Part shown: positions 1 to 11,460 of the stretch, one piece after another
Layout of the letters: every line of letters begins with the position of its first letter
Position numbering within the stretch: position 1 is the first letter of the stretch
Assembly: GCF_024139115.2 (NCBI RefSeq)
Contig: NC_085139.1
Location: forward strand, 15,347,284-15,411,283
Reading direction: 5' to 3'
DNA: 64,000 nucleotides
Source of the DNA: Armigeres subalbatus
Taxonomy: Eukaryota; Arthropoda; Insecta; Diptera; Culicidae
Notes under the pieces: model-generated
Database searches by the model: none
The model's input: only the letters and a program-made list of their open reading frames with translations
Told to the model about the DNA's origin: nothing
Position numbers and translations under genes: made by a program

Positions 1-140
1 AGTGGACACACCTGATGTGCATTCACAGAGTTAGCTTTGTACCTGTTTATCAACTCAGGGGATCCAACGGTAAAGGGACATGCTTTTCAAAAGCTTTGGC
101 ATTGTACAGCAAAGAGGTGTTTGATACTATTCTTATTATA

Positions 141-953
141 CAGGGTAAGACGGTATAATGCGCCCTTCCTGGCCAAAACGCCCCCCTTTGATTTCTAGAA
201 AACTTTAACTAACTAAGGGTCAAAATCAGTTGGTACCTATAAATATCTGTAAAACCATCATACTATGTGAATCTGAAAGTATTTTTGTTTAACATAATTA
301 AAATAATAGCCAAATATAAAAAGTTGCAGTTTTTCTGTAACTTTACATGCTTGTTTGCTCAACATTCTGGAGCGACGCTAGCATACTGTCCGCAAAATTT
401 GCACAGGAACATTCAGTTGGGCAACAAAATAACTTTTCTCAGTGGTTAATATGATATAAAATAGCTTCCATCTCCAAAAATGTGATGTTTTTCAAAAATA
501 TGTTTCACTGGTCAAAATGCCCCAGTGTAGGCCCTTACCAACTGGACACAAGCGCAGCGAGATTGCAGCAGTAGCTTCCAAATTATATGGAAACTATTGA
601 AATGTAATCCAAATCTGCTCAAATGGATTTATGTTTGTTTTTCAATGTCAAGCATATAAGAATTTAAGAAGTAACCTTTTCATTATGGGATTTATAAAAT
701 ACTAACGAAGGGCTATGAAACATCATTGGTTGAGGTGGGGCGTATTGCCCAGGCACTTTTTGAAATCCATTTTGTCACGACTTTTCAAAAAAGCTTCATT
801 ACGTAATATTGTTATAATATTTTTATATGACTTCTCATGAGCAATTCATTTGCGACTTTCTGGAAATAACACAAAGTTATGCATGAATTGCGTTGAAAAG
901 CAAAAAGTTATCAAGGAGTTGCCTTAGGGGGGGCAAATTATACCGTCTTATAC
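141..953. mobile_element. Short-TIR non-autonomous DNA element (MITE)
   Basis: The ends are inverted copies of each other. The left end has TAAGACGGTATAAT at about 146 and the right end carries its complement at about 936-949, both followed inward by a C-rich run. The inverted match is only about 25 bp and the interior is AT-rich with no recognisable protein. TA dinucleotides flank both ends, which fits a TA-target element, but this was not tested. The superfamily is not assigned. Confidence 0.6.
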
Positions 954-1456
954 TACATTTGTTTTTGACGTTGGACAACGTCTAACCCGAAAGTACTGGG
1001 TGTCAAATCAGAATCTAAAATTTGGGACAGTCACGAAATTATATCAGATTTTACGTTGAGACGTTAGAAATGTCTTTATTATACGACGGTTGAATCCACA
1101 GGCGGTGGTTGCTCCAAAAATCTTATTCGCCAATTTTGGCGTCTAAAGTGATTAAGCGGAAAATCATCATTCAGTCGTAATACCCGGATGAGTAGCTAAA
1201 ATACCTCAAACCTAAATCCCAACCACGTCCGTTCTTAAATTACGTAATCTAACCTTGAGTCGCCATGAGTATCTTGGTCTATGTCCTTTCCTCGTACTAA
1301 CCTCTTACTAAATATCAAAAAGAATCTCGGCTCCGTTATATAACACATATACGCCTGAGCCTGTCAAATAAATGCAATAAATATATCATTCAGTCGTCGT
1401 CGAGTGTAAGTAATTTGAGAGGCGCTACTTGAAACCCGTGTGAAAAGCGCACTCAT
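954..1456. other. Anonymous AT-rich spacer
   Basis: About 500 bp of low-GC sequence without a recognisable gene, RNA or terminal repeat. It separates the first MITE from the LTR-like block. Confidence 0.5.
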
Positions 1457-2718
1457 TTTTTAGACAACTCACCTTAAAACCCGCAAAGACCCAGGACGAA
1501 TGGATTTTTTTCAAATGGCTCGCATTCAGCACCTGATCGTTGGAATTCCTCACGGTTTCGATTGTGCTCAATGGGAATAGCTATATTTTTGCCCTGATAC
1601 ATTTTAAGACCGAAATTCCTGTTCAGGTCCGAGTTATTGCTAAAAACAAGTGTGCGCGGGGGTTTCCCTGTGCGCGCTTTTTCCCTGTAAATCGAACATC
1701 AACTCAATGTTCTGGCCATGTTTACGTCCGGAATTTACAAATCAACCATCAAACCATTTAACAAAAAAATGGTTTTCGTACGGCCGAGTTGCCGAATAAT
1801 ATGCAATTAATTATCAAACCATTTCTAAAACATATTTGACAAGAATTCTAGTCGATTTCGAAAGTTTTATCATTCGAATAGGACATGGTTGACTAAATTC
1901 AGGGCCGGATTCAGGGGTCACAATGGTATAGTGTGGGCTACAAAACCAATTACAATGAAACATGCCTGCGGGAATTGACATGCAGCTATACAAGCTTTAC
2001 AAACCAGGAGTTTTAAAATTTCCTTTTTCAATTGAATGTGATCTTCTGAAATTCTTACGAGGCCCGGATGCAGTGGTCAAAATGGGGGACAGCAGCGGCC
2101 ATAACACCAATTTCAATGAATCTGGCCATGGGACTGCTCAAACGTCATGAAAACACATCAGGAGCTCAATGAATTCTGTTTGCAATTGAAATTGAGTTTC
2201 TAAAATTTCGACCAGGGTCGGATTCAGTCAGAAGTCAAAATGAGGAAAGCTGGGACATAACACCAATTACAATAAAACTGGGCACGCGACTGCTCAAACT
2301 TCAAGAAAACACATCAGGAGCACAATTAGTTCTGTTTACAATTGACATTGACTTTCTCAAAAATTTGTACCAGGGTCGGATTCAGGGGTAAAAATGATGA
2401 CTGGGCGACTGCTCAAACTTCTTGAAAACACATCAGGAGCTCAATGAATCCTGTTTGCAATTGAAAGTGACCTTCTGAAATTTCGACCAGGGTCGGAATC
2501 AGGGGTCAAAATGAGGAGAGCAGGGGCCATAACACCAATTACAATAAAACTGGGCATGCGACTGCTCAAACTTCAAGAAAACACATCAGGAGCTCAATGA
2601 ATTCGGTTTGCAATTGAAATTTCGACCAGCATCGGATTCAGGGGTCAAAATGAGAAGAGCTGGGGACATAAAACCAATTACAATGTCACTGTCTTCCCCC
2701 ATGCTGTACGTAATAACA
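1457..2718 (+). mobile_element. Gypsy-type LTR-like block, + orientation
   Basis: This block is an inverted relative of about 13010-14437. In the right copy the outer end starts TGTTATAG immediately after a purine-rich tract and a gypsy pol 3' end, which identifies it as the start of an LTR. The left copy is degraded over its first bases, but the two match from CACCTTAA inward. It ends with TAATAACA at 2718, the mirror of the TGTTAT start, as expected of an LTR. The inner half consists of tandem copies of about 156 bp. I see no convincing primer-binding site after 2718, so a solo or broken LTR is possible. Confidence 0.55.
1905..2690 (+). repeat. Tandem ~156-bp repeats inside LTR-like block
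   Basis: Six diverged copies start near 1912, 2067, 2226, 2382, 2495 and 2636. Each is marked by a variant of GGATTCAGGGGTCAAAATG and followed by an ACACATCAGGAGCTCAATG segment. Spacing is about 155-159 bp, except for one copy shortened to about 113 bp. The inverted block at 13.0-13.7 kb carries the same family. Confidence 0.8.
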
Positions 2719-3331
2719 TCAAATACGAAAGACTAGTCACTGAACAACAAGCGATTCAAGAATATCACGATTTTCTATTTATTATTAGATTTGGACTCAA
2801 ATCAAGCACCGTGCCAGCATAATTACAAAGGAATTCTCCAAGAGCAGCTTCAAGAACGTACAGCATAACGGTGGGTGGTAACCAAATTGCTACGAAGAAG
2901 TCACAAATACTTATCTGGAGAACAAAATGGTGCAGTGCACCAGATAAACTGAACTAAGGTTTTGACGTTTGGAAGGGGTCGAACTTATTTGAATGCAACT
3001 CAATGTAAGGATAATGTAAGGATAATTCCCGCTTTAGGCAGCGGGGTTAGGGGTATTCGGATTTTTTTTCTTTCATGCTCGAAAATACATTTCCAGATGC
3101 AACATTTTGAAATTTTATTTATTCAAAACTCATTTTATTGTATCCACAAATACTTCTTCTTCTTCAATGGCTCTACATTCCAACTGGAACTTGGCCTGCT
3201 TTTAAACTTAGTATTCTATTAGCATTTCCTCAGAGTAACCATAATTTCAATTTAATAAATTAACCCCGTTAATAAGAATGAGAAACGGTTTGAATTATCG
3301 GAGGTCCACGGTTTATATATGTATATATATA
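2719..3331. other. Anonymous sequence after LTR-like block
   Basis: About 600 bp without recognisable coding similarity. If the block to the left is a 5' LTR, this would be the leader of that element, but no gag-like protein can be seen. Confidence 0.4.
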
Positions 3332-4096
3332 TTAGGGTGGTTCAAAAAATCGATTTTGCTCCACAGTGCTCATCTGATTCTTTACCATGTTCTGAGTGTC
3401 CTCTGAAAATTTGAGCTCATTTGGATTAAAACTGATTTAGCACAAGCCGTTTCAAGTTTGCATGTAAATTAGTATGGGGAAATTTATTTTTTCAATATAC
3501 TGTTAATTACGCTTCCCCATCAAGCGCATGTTAAAAGAAAACCTACATAGCTAAAAGGAATACTCAACAGCTTTCACTCAGTGAAAACCGCATCTCAATT
3601 AATCGTTTCAATAATTAGTAATCGAATTTAATCTATACCGTGGTTTTCTGCAGCTAATTGCATAACTCCTCAACAGGCAACATTGCTGCTCGTGGCGCGA
3701 AAGATAGCACACACAAATTCAGGCTACTATGTTGCACTGCACATTTCAGTGATGCCCTCAAAGAAGTTTAACGATCATGACTAAAGATTCGCAACCTGTA
3801 TTAAAATCGATTACTAATTATTGAGGCAATTAATCAACATGCGGTTTTCGTTGGGTGAAAGCTGTTGAGTATTCCTTTTAGCTATGTAGGTTTTCTTTTA
3901 ACCTGCGCTTAATGGGGAAACGTCATTAACAGTATAATGAAAAAATAAATTTCCCCATACCAATTTGCATGCAAAGTCGAAACGGCTTGTGCTAAATCAG
4001 TTTTAATCCAAATGAGCTCAAATTTTCAGAGGACACTCAGAACATGGTGAAGAATCAGATGAGCACTGTGGAGCAAAATCGATTTTTCGAACCACC

Positions 4097-4100
<4 letters not shown>
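3332..4100. mobile_element. Foldback-type MITE with TTAGGGTGGTTC ends
   Basis: A 769-bp element whose first 300 bp or so (3332-3630) reappear inverted at 3802-4100. The ends read TTAGGGTGGTTC and GAACCACCCTAA. It sits in a (TA)n stretch, so TA is the likely target. No coding potential is seen. A transcript would form a hairpin with arms of about 300 bp. Confidence 0.85.

Positions 4101-4182
<82 letters not shown>
4101..4182. repeat. (TA)n microsatellite
   Basis: An uninterrupted TA dinucleotide run directly abutting the right end of the preceding MITE. Confidence 0.95.
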
Positions 4183-4186
<4 letters not shown>

Positions 4187-4509
4187 CGCGTGAACCTTTC
4201 CGATCAACCAGCAAGGTCAGCATAACCGCCCTTGCTAAGACATCATCGCGCCACCGAGTCACCACGCCACCAAGTCACCGTTGTTACCAAGTGTAGTCAG
4301 CAGTTTTGGAGGAGTTCGACCCGTTGGCCAGGTATTGCAGCGTAGACAGATTTAATTAATAAATAGGGTTCGATCAGAAGACGGACAGTTAGTCTTTATT
4401 CAGAGTAGGAAGTGTTAGTTACAATTAGATCTTAAGTAGTGAAACCATATTAATGTAATTAAAAGTGAATAAAGTTATTTTTTTTATAATAAACAGTCTG
4501 TGAGACTTA

Positions 4510-4513
<4 letters not shown>
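4183..4513. other. Anonymous sequence between TA tracts
   Basis: About 330 bp with no recognisable gene. It includes the phrase CACCGAGTCACCACGCCACC, a short internal near-repeat. Confidence 0.4.
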
Positions 4514-4608
<95 letters not shown>

Positions 4609-4636
4609 TATATTATATTATATTATATATATTATA
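4514..4636. repeat. (TA)n and TATTA-rich microsatellite
   Basis: A second long TA run, degrading into TATTATAT repeats at its right end. Confidence 0.9.
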
Positions 4637-4668
4637 AAATTTATTTAATACATATTCAATTATTATTT

Positions 4669-5275
4669 GAACCGGTGCCAGCGAAAGTGATACATGTTAC
4701 ATTGAGTAAACTTTACAGGAGACGCATTTTTCCAAAAACCTCAAAAATAAAATTCGAATTAGCTATTTTCTGCAGTTCAACTGTACCAACGTGTTATGAC
4801 TGGTGTACCTAAAGGTAGTAATGAGAAATATGCGAAGTTTCTTGACAAATTTCAAGTTTGTTTGAACAAAATGCACATGTACCACTATTAACGGGAACAA
4901 AATGCAACAGAAACCGAAAATCGTTGCCAGTAAAAGTGGTACATGTTCATTTATAAAATTATTTTAAACAGCGGTAAACTATTTTAAAATTTAAAATAGA
5001 GTTAAAATCTGTTGCGAGAACAACTTTGTTCTTAAATTTTCTTTTCAGTAAGCTGATTTTAGTGGGAAGAACTGTACATGTCCCATTTTTCCTGTCAACG
5101 AAATGGCCATTGTGATATATACCAGAAATTAAAAAGTGCATATCTCCAGATTTAGTTGTCAAAAATCACTTTTTCGTCATTCCCTTACCAGATCTTTGGT
5201 AATAGAAGCCGTTGATGTAAAAAAACACAAAATCGACAAAAATGGTTTATGTACCACTTTCACTGGGACCGGTTC
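4669..5275. mobile_element. 607-bp MITE with GAACCGGT ends
   Basis: The left end GAACCGGTGCCAGCGAAAGT matches the reverse complement of the right end (GAACCGGTCCCAGTGAAAGT), giving inverted ends of about 28 bp. A further diverged copy of the end motif lies inside at about 4924. ATTT lies on both outer sides and could be a 4-bp target duplication, though the AT-rich context makes this weak. The right end directly abuts the giant palindrome at 5277. Confidence 0.65.
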
Positions 5276-5339
5276 ATTTATGTATTATATTTTATCGACG
5301 GCGGCATCACGCCTGGTGATCGGCAATAGACGCGGCATT

Positions 5340-7630
5340 ATTTGTTCGGAAGCTTTTTCCGGAAATACCTCCGAGAACTCCTCCCGAAGCTATACCTGGA
5401 GGATCTCCCAGAAAGTTTTTCCAAGAATTACCCAGAAAGTTCCTCCAGGAAATATCTCGGAGGTTCCGCTAGGGGTTCCTCCGACAGTTCGTCCAATGAT
5501 TCTTCTGAAAATTCGTCCAGAAATTCCCTAGGAAGTTCCTCCAAAAACTTATCACGAAGTTAAATAGCTATTCCTACGAAAGTTCCTCTGGAAATTGCTC
5601 CATAAGTTCCTCCAGCAATACCTCTGGAAGTTTCTTCTTAAATATCTTCGGAAGTTGTCCATGAATTGTCTGAAAGTTTGTCCAGGAATTTCTCCGGAAA
5701 ATCCTCAAGGTATTGTTAAGGAATATCCTCCAAGAATTTATTCGAATGTTCCTCAAACAATTGCTCAAAAAGATCGTCCGGAAATTCCTCGAGAATCCAT
5801 TTGGAATACCTCCAAGAATTCATTGGGAATTTCCCCCTGGAATTTTTCTGGAAATTCCTCCGGAGGATCATCGTTTTCGTTCAGCAATTAGTTCGCAATT
5901 CAATCTAGCAATTCCCTCGGAAGTTCCTCTAGGAATTTCACCGGAAGCTTCTTCTGGAATACTTCCGAATTCCAGGAGTTCCTCCTGAAGTCCCTCCGGA
6001 AGTTCCTCCAGGAATTCCTCCGGAAGTTCCTCCAGGGATTCCTCCAAAAGTTCCTTCAGGAAATCATGCAGAGGGTACGTCAAGAATTCCTCCGAATGTT
6101 TTGCAAGTTCTTACGCTTTTTGTAAAAAAAATTTTTCGTGATTTTTTATAAATATTATAAGTTCATAAATGACAAGTTTCTTCAGTAATTCATGCAGCAG
6201 TTACGTCAAGAATTCCATGGGAAGTTTCTTCAGGAATACCTCCGGAAGTTCCTCCAGGAAATCCTACAAAAGTTTCTCCAGAAAATTCTCCGAAAGTTCC
6301 TCCAGCAAATTCTCCGGAAGATCCTCTAAAAATTCCTTCCAGAAGTTCCTTCGGGAATTCCTCCGGAAGTTCCTTCGGGAATTGCTCCGGAAGTTCCTTC
6401 GGGAATTCCTCCAGAAGTTCCTTCGGGAATTCCTCCGGAAGTTCCTTCGGATATTCCTCTGGAAGTTCCTTCGGGAATTCCTCTGGAAGTTCCTTCGAGA
6501 ATTCTTCTGGAAGTTCCTTTGGGAATTCCTCTGGAAGTTCCTTCGGGAATTCCTCTGGAAGTTCCTTCGGGAATTCCTCTGGAAATTCCTTCGGGAATTC
6601 CTCTGAAGTTCTTTCGGGAATTTTCCTGGAAGTTCCTTCGGGAATTCTTCTGGAAGTTTCTTCGGGAATACCTCAGGAAGTTTCCTCGGGAATTCTCATA
6701 GAAGTTCCTTCGGGAATTCCTCCGGAAGTTCCTTCGGGAATTCCTCCGGAAGTTCCTTCTGGAATTCTTACGAAAGTTTCTTCGGGAATTCCTCCGGACG
6801 TTCCTAAGGGAAATCCTCCGGACGCTCCTTCGGGAATTCCTCCGAACGCTCCTTAGGGAATTCCTCTGGAAGTTCCTTCGGATATTCCTCCGGAAGTTCC
6901 TTCGGGAATTCCTTCGGAAGTTCCTACTAGAATTCCTCCGGAAGTTCCTACGAGAATTCCTCCAGAAATTCCTATGCGAATTCCTCCGGAAGTTCCCTCG
7001 GGAATTCTCATGGAAGTTTTTTCGGGAATTCCTCCGGAAATTCCTACGAGAATTCCTCCGGGAGTTTCCTCGGGTATTCTCATGGAAGTTCTTTCGGGAA
7101 TTCCTACGAAAGTTCCTTCGGGAATTCCTCCGGAAGTTTGCTCGGGAATTCTCATGGAAGTTCCTTCGGGAATTCCTCCGGAAGTTCCTTCTGGAATTCT
7201 TACGAAAGTTCCTTCGGGAATTCCTCCGGACGTTCCTTCGGGAATTCCTCCGGACGTTCCTTCGGGAATTCCTCCGGACGTTCCTTCGGGAAATCCTCCG
7301 GACGCTCCTTCGGGAATTCCTCCGGACGCTCCTTAGGGAATTTCTCTGGAAGTTCCTTCGGAAATTCCTCCGGAAGTTCCTTCGGGAATTCCTTCGGAAG
7401 TTCCTACTAGAATTCCTCCGGAAGTTCCTACGAGGATTCCTCCAGAAATTCCTACGCGAATTCCTCCGGAAGTTCCCTCGGGAATTCTCATGGAAGTTTT
7501 TTCGGGAATTCCTCCGGAAGTTCCTTCGGGAATTCTTACGGAAGTTCCTTCGAAAGTTCCTCCGGAATTTCCTTAAGGAATTCCTTCGGAAGATCCCCTG
7601 GATTTTCTTCGGAAGTTCCACCAGGAATTC
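5340..7630 (+). repeat. 24-bp satellite, left arm
   Basis: Tandem GGAATTCCTCCG / GAAGTTCCTTCG half-units. They are best preserved from about 6330 to 7600 and degenerate towards the outer edge, with a non-repeat AT-rich break near 6115-6175. A higher-order repeat is visible: the ordered variants at about 6704-7025 recur at about 7151-7505. Because 24 is a multiple of 3 and the unit lacks stop codons, several frames on both strands stay open (for example 6326-7621 on -). This is not evidence for a protein. Confidence 0.9.
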
Positions 7631-7679
7631 TTTTGGAGGTTCCCTCGGGAATTGTCATGGAAGTTCCCTTGGGAATTAA

Positions 7680-9800
7680 TGAAGGACTTCCGAAGGCATT
7701 CTTGGAGGAACTTCCGAAGGAATTCCTGGAGGAGCTTCCGAACGAATTCCTGGAGGAGCTTCCGAAGGAATTCCTGGAGGAACCTCCGAAAGAATTCCTG
7801 GAGGAACCTCCGAAGAAATTTCTGGAGGAACTTCCGAAGCAATTCCTGGAGGAATTTTCGAAGGAATTCCTGGAGGAACTTCCGGAGGAATTCCTAGAGG
7901 AACTTCCGGAGGAATTCCTAGAGGAACTTCCGGTAGAATACCTAGAGGAATTTTCGGAGGAATTCCTAGAGGAACTTCCGGAGGAACTTCTAGAAGATCT
8001 TCTGGTGGGACTTCTAGAGGAACTTCCGGTGGAACTCCAAGAGGAACTTCCGAAGGAATTCCTAGAGGAATTTCCGGAGAAATTTCTGGAGGAACTTATG
8101 CAGTAATTCATGGAAGAACTTCCAGAAGAATCTCTAGAGGAACTTTCATAACAATTTATTCAGAAACTTCCGGAGGAATTCTTCGAGGATCTTCAGGAGG
8201 AATTACTTATGGGACTTCCGGAGAAACTTCTGAATTAATACCTGAACAAACTTCCCCAGGAATGTCTGAGAAAGCTTCCGCAGGAATTTCTAGAGGGATT
8301 TTCGCAGGAATTTCTGGAGGAGTTTCCGAAGGAATTTCTGGAGGAACTTCCGCAGGAATTTCTAGGGGAACTACAAGATGTATTTCCTGGAAGAACTTCT
8401 GGAGGAACTTCAGGTGGAATTTCTGGAGGACCTTTCGGAGGAATATCTGGTGGAACTTTTGGCAGAATTTCTGGAGGAACTTTCGGAGGAATTTCTGGAG
8501 GAACGATCGGAGAAATTTCTGGAGGAACATTCGGGTGGATTTCTGGAGGAACTTTCGGGTGAATTCCTAGAGAAACATCCGGAGGAATTCCAAGAGAAAC
8601 TTCTAGAGGAATTTCTTGAAGATCTTCCGGAGGAATTCCTAGAGGAACTTCTAGAGTGATTCCTGGAGGACATTCTGGCGGTTTTCCTAGAAGATTTTCC
8701 GGAATAATTCCTGGAGGAACTTCTAGAGGAATCCGTTGAGGAACTTTTAGAAGAATTTCTAGAGAAACTTCTTCTTCATGAGGAACTTTTGAAGGAATTT
8801 CTGGACAATCTTCCGCAGGAATGACTGAAGAAACTTCCGCAGGAATTTCTGGAGGAATTTCCGCAGGAATTTCCGAAGGAACTTCCGCAGAAATTTCTGA
8901 AGAAACTTCCGCAGGAATTTCTGGAGGAACTTCCGCAGTAATTTCTGGGGGAACTTCTAGAGGGATTCCTGGAGGAGCTTTCGGATGAAAATCTGGAGAA
9001 TTTTTCGGAAGAATTTTTGGAGGAGCTTTCGGGTGAATTCCCAGAGAAACTTCTGGAGGAATTCCTTGAGGATCTTCCGGAGGAATTCCTGGAGGAACTT
9101 CAGAAGGAATTCCGGAAGGAATTGTCGGAAGAATCCCTGATAAACTTTCGGATGAACTTCTGAATAAATTCCTGGAGAAACTTCCGCAGGATTTTCTGAG
9201 GAAACGTCCGCATGAATTTTTGGAGGAAGTTCCGAAGAAATTCATGGTTAAACTTTCGAAGATATTCCGGAGAAAATTGATGGATTACATTATGATTCAA
9301 TTTTTGGAAGAGCTTCCGGGGTAATAGCTGGAGGAACTTTAGAGAAAATATCTGGACGAACTTCCGGAGGAATCGCTGGACGAACATCCAAAGGAACCCT
9401 TCGAGGAACTTCTAAAGGGATCCTGGAGGAATTTCCGGATGAATTCCTGGTGGAACTTTCGGATAAATTCTTGGTAAAACTTTCGGAGTAACATTCAGAG
9501 GAATTCCTAAAGAAACCTCCGGGGATATTTCTGGAAGAACTTCAGAGGGAATTGCTCGAGGAATTTGTGAAACAATTGCTGGAAGATACTCTGGAAGAAT
9601 TACTAGAGATTCCTGGGGATATTTCCAAAGGAATGCGAGGAGGTATTGCCAAAAGAATAACTGGAGAAATTGTTGGAGGAGCTTTCTGAGGTATGCCTGG
9701 ATGAACTTCCACAGACATTCGTAAAGGATCTTCCGAAGCAATTCCTGCAGGATCTTCTGAGGAAATTCCAATTGCAATTGCCGGAGGACTTCCTGAAATA
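7680..9800 (-). repeat. 24-bp satellite, right (inverted) arm
   Basis: The same repeat family in reverse orientation, with half-units such as GGAGGAACTTCC and GAAGGAATTCCT. It is tightest at about 7690-8110 and increasingly diverged towards 9800, mirroring the left arm. The switch in orientation occurs within about 7620-7680. Confidence 0.9.
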
Positions 9801-9878
9801 TTTTCGATCAAATTCCGCCGCCTCTATTGCCATTCAGCACAGCGTGACGCCGCCGGCGATAAAATTTAAAACATAAAT

Positions 9879-11237
9879 AATAATAAAATATATCAAATAA
9901 ATTCAATTAAACATGTATACTTAAATTAATAGAAATTTGAAAATAGCTAATTTAAATTTAAAATGTAAAATGTAAAATTTTAAATTAAAAGTTTATAATT
10001 TATTTAACGTTCCTAATTATTTAGTTTTGAGTGATTCTCTTTTTTTTGTTATAATTTTGCATTTCAAATCCTAAATTTTGTATTTCAATGGGACATTTAT
10101 ATTTTTTTTATCTATTATTCTAATAAAAATAGTATGTTTTTTTTATAATGTAGTTAGAACATCTTGTTTGTAATAAAAGGAAATAATTTTTTAATATTAT
10201 TTGTAAACAGCCCTGCGTTAAATTTCGAATTCTTGGTAGGTATGCAGCCCTGGATAAACATTTACCAAATAGCAATTTTTTCTATTTCTAGTTTAGATCA
10301 ATCTAGCGAAAGAAATCAATCACCTGTAGGAAACGGCTGAACATGTAGGCACACTTTTTATTACTAATTGGAGGTCGAAATTTGTTTCCATCACCTCGCT
10401 ATACGCAACGACAGCAACAAACTTTTGTAGAACCTCTTTTCTGGATAGTTTCCTCTACGCTCTGGAGAACTCGTTCGTGGGAAGAGCCTTGTCAAATCCT
10501 GCAACGATTGCAATTAAACAAATGGATTTTAGGTACAATTTGATATTTGCATCCAATTACTCGCCGATTAGAAACTTACCTCTGATTGGATTGAACAAGT
10601 CGAAAGTAAATATTGATGTTCCCGCTCCTCAATTTTCGTGCGGAGGAGTTCATAGCTCAATCACTGCTTTTCAAACAACGCACTTGAATTTCATTACACA
10701 ATTTAAATAAATATAATATTTAAACCAATCGAACCGGAATATCAAAACAAACTACCGACAACCGAAAACAAGAAAATTCAATATGGCTGTCAGTTCGTTT
10801 CAGACTGGGCTTGAGCGCGATCACAGCGTTGTTAGGTAATCTTACATCAATTCTACGTAATAAACCACCTAAATAGGTAATATTGCATTTCATTTCCCAC
10901 CAGCATGATGTGCACCGTTTTATGTGTAATAAAATAACGATTTACGAAGGTAATTTTCCGCACTTTAAACGTAACGAAAAAATAATTTTGTCCGTTTCAT
11001 TTTACATTCAATTGTGTAATAAAGCGTCGATATGATTTAAAAATACAACAAATTTACTTTCACGTAGATTTTTCAAGTACGTTGTACAAAGTTACGTCGC
11101 GGCATATTAATATTTTTTTTTGCTGTGTTCAAACAGCTCGTGATTCATACTTTTGCACCACACACCATATTCTAGCCCTTTTCACTTGAAAACCCATGTC
11201 CATGTAAAGCCACAGGTAAAGTCAAAGTTTTATACAG
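9879..11237. other. AT-rich anonymous spacer
   Basis: About 1.36 kb of AT-rich sequence with poly-T and poly-A runs near 10030-10200. A 77-codon open frame (10477-10710, +) has no recognisable similarity. I see no terminal repeats here. Confidence 0.45.
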
Positions 11238-11392
11238 AGGGGTCATTCAAAAACGATGTCACAGGTTTTAGGGGGGGAAGGGGGTCTAAAATTTTGTGAC
11301 AGTACATATGCTAGGTATACAAGAAAGCGTGACAGAAGGAGGAGGGGGGTCTAGAAATCTCAAAAAGTAGTGGACGTCATAGTTGAATCACC
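11238..11392. mobile_element. Small MITE with GGGGTCATTCAA ends
   Basis: The left end GGGGTCATTCAAAAACGATG and the complement of the right end (GGGGTGATTCAACTATGACG) match imperfectly over about 21 bp. The interior contains a G-rich run and its partner GGAGGAGGGGGGTC. No coding potential. Confidence 0.55.
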
Positions 11393-11460
11393 CCAGAGCA
11401 TATTTCGTTTCTGTGAGCATGTTGCGGGGTCTAAGCCCTATTACACATACACACATACAT

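Larger units (their letters stand above)
5277..9878. mobile_element. Foldback-like element: giant palindrome of 24-bp repeats
   Basis: Outer unique ends of about 70 bp are inverted copies: TTTTATCGACGGCGGCATCA near 5294 and its diverged complement near 9840-9864. Both are followed inward by a GGCAATAGA-containing segment. Between them, about 4.45 kb consists of 24-bp units with half-units GGAATTCCTCCG and GAAGTTCCTTCG. These run in one orientation to about 7630 and in the opposite orientation from about 7680. Inverted arms made of short tandem repeats under a unique tip are the known architecture of Drosophila Foldback elements; relationship to that family is not shown. No transposase is visible. 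No target duplication was found. Confidence 0.65.

Noticed and set aside
4026..4265. 79-codon frame of alternating Tyr and Ile
   Set aside because: A translation of the (TA)n microsatellite.
6326..7621. 431-codon minus-strand open frame (and 7633-8106, 8235-9245 in other frames)
   Set aside because: The frames are by-products of a 24-bp satellite without stops, contradict one another on opposite strands and contain no non-repeat domain.
10477..10710. 77-codon + frame in AT-rich spacer
   Set aside because: No recognisable similarity or supporting context, and the length is within chance expectation.
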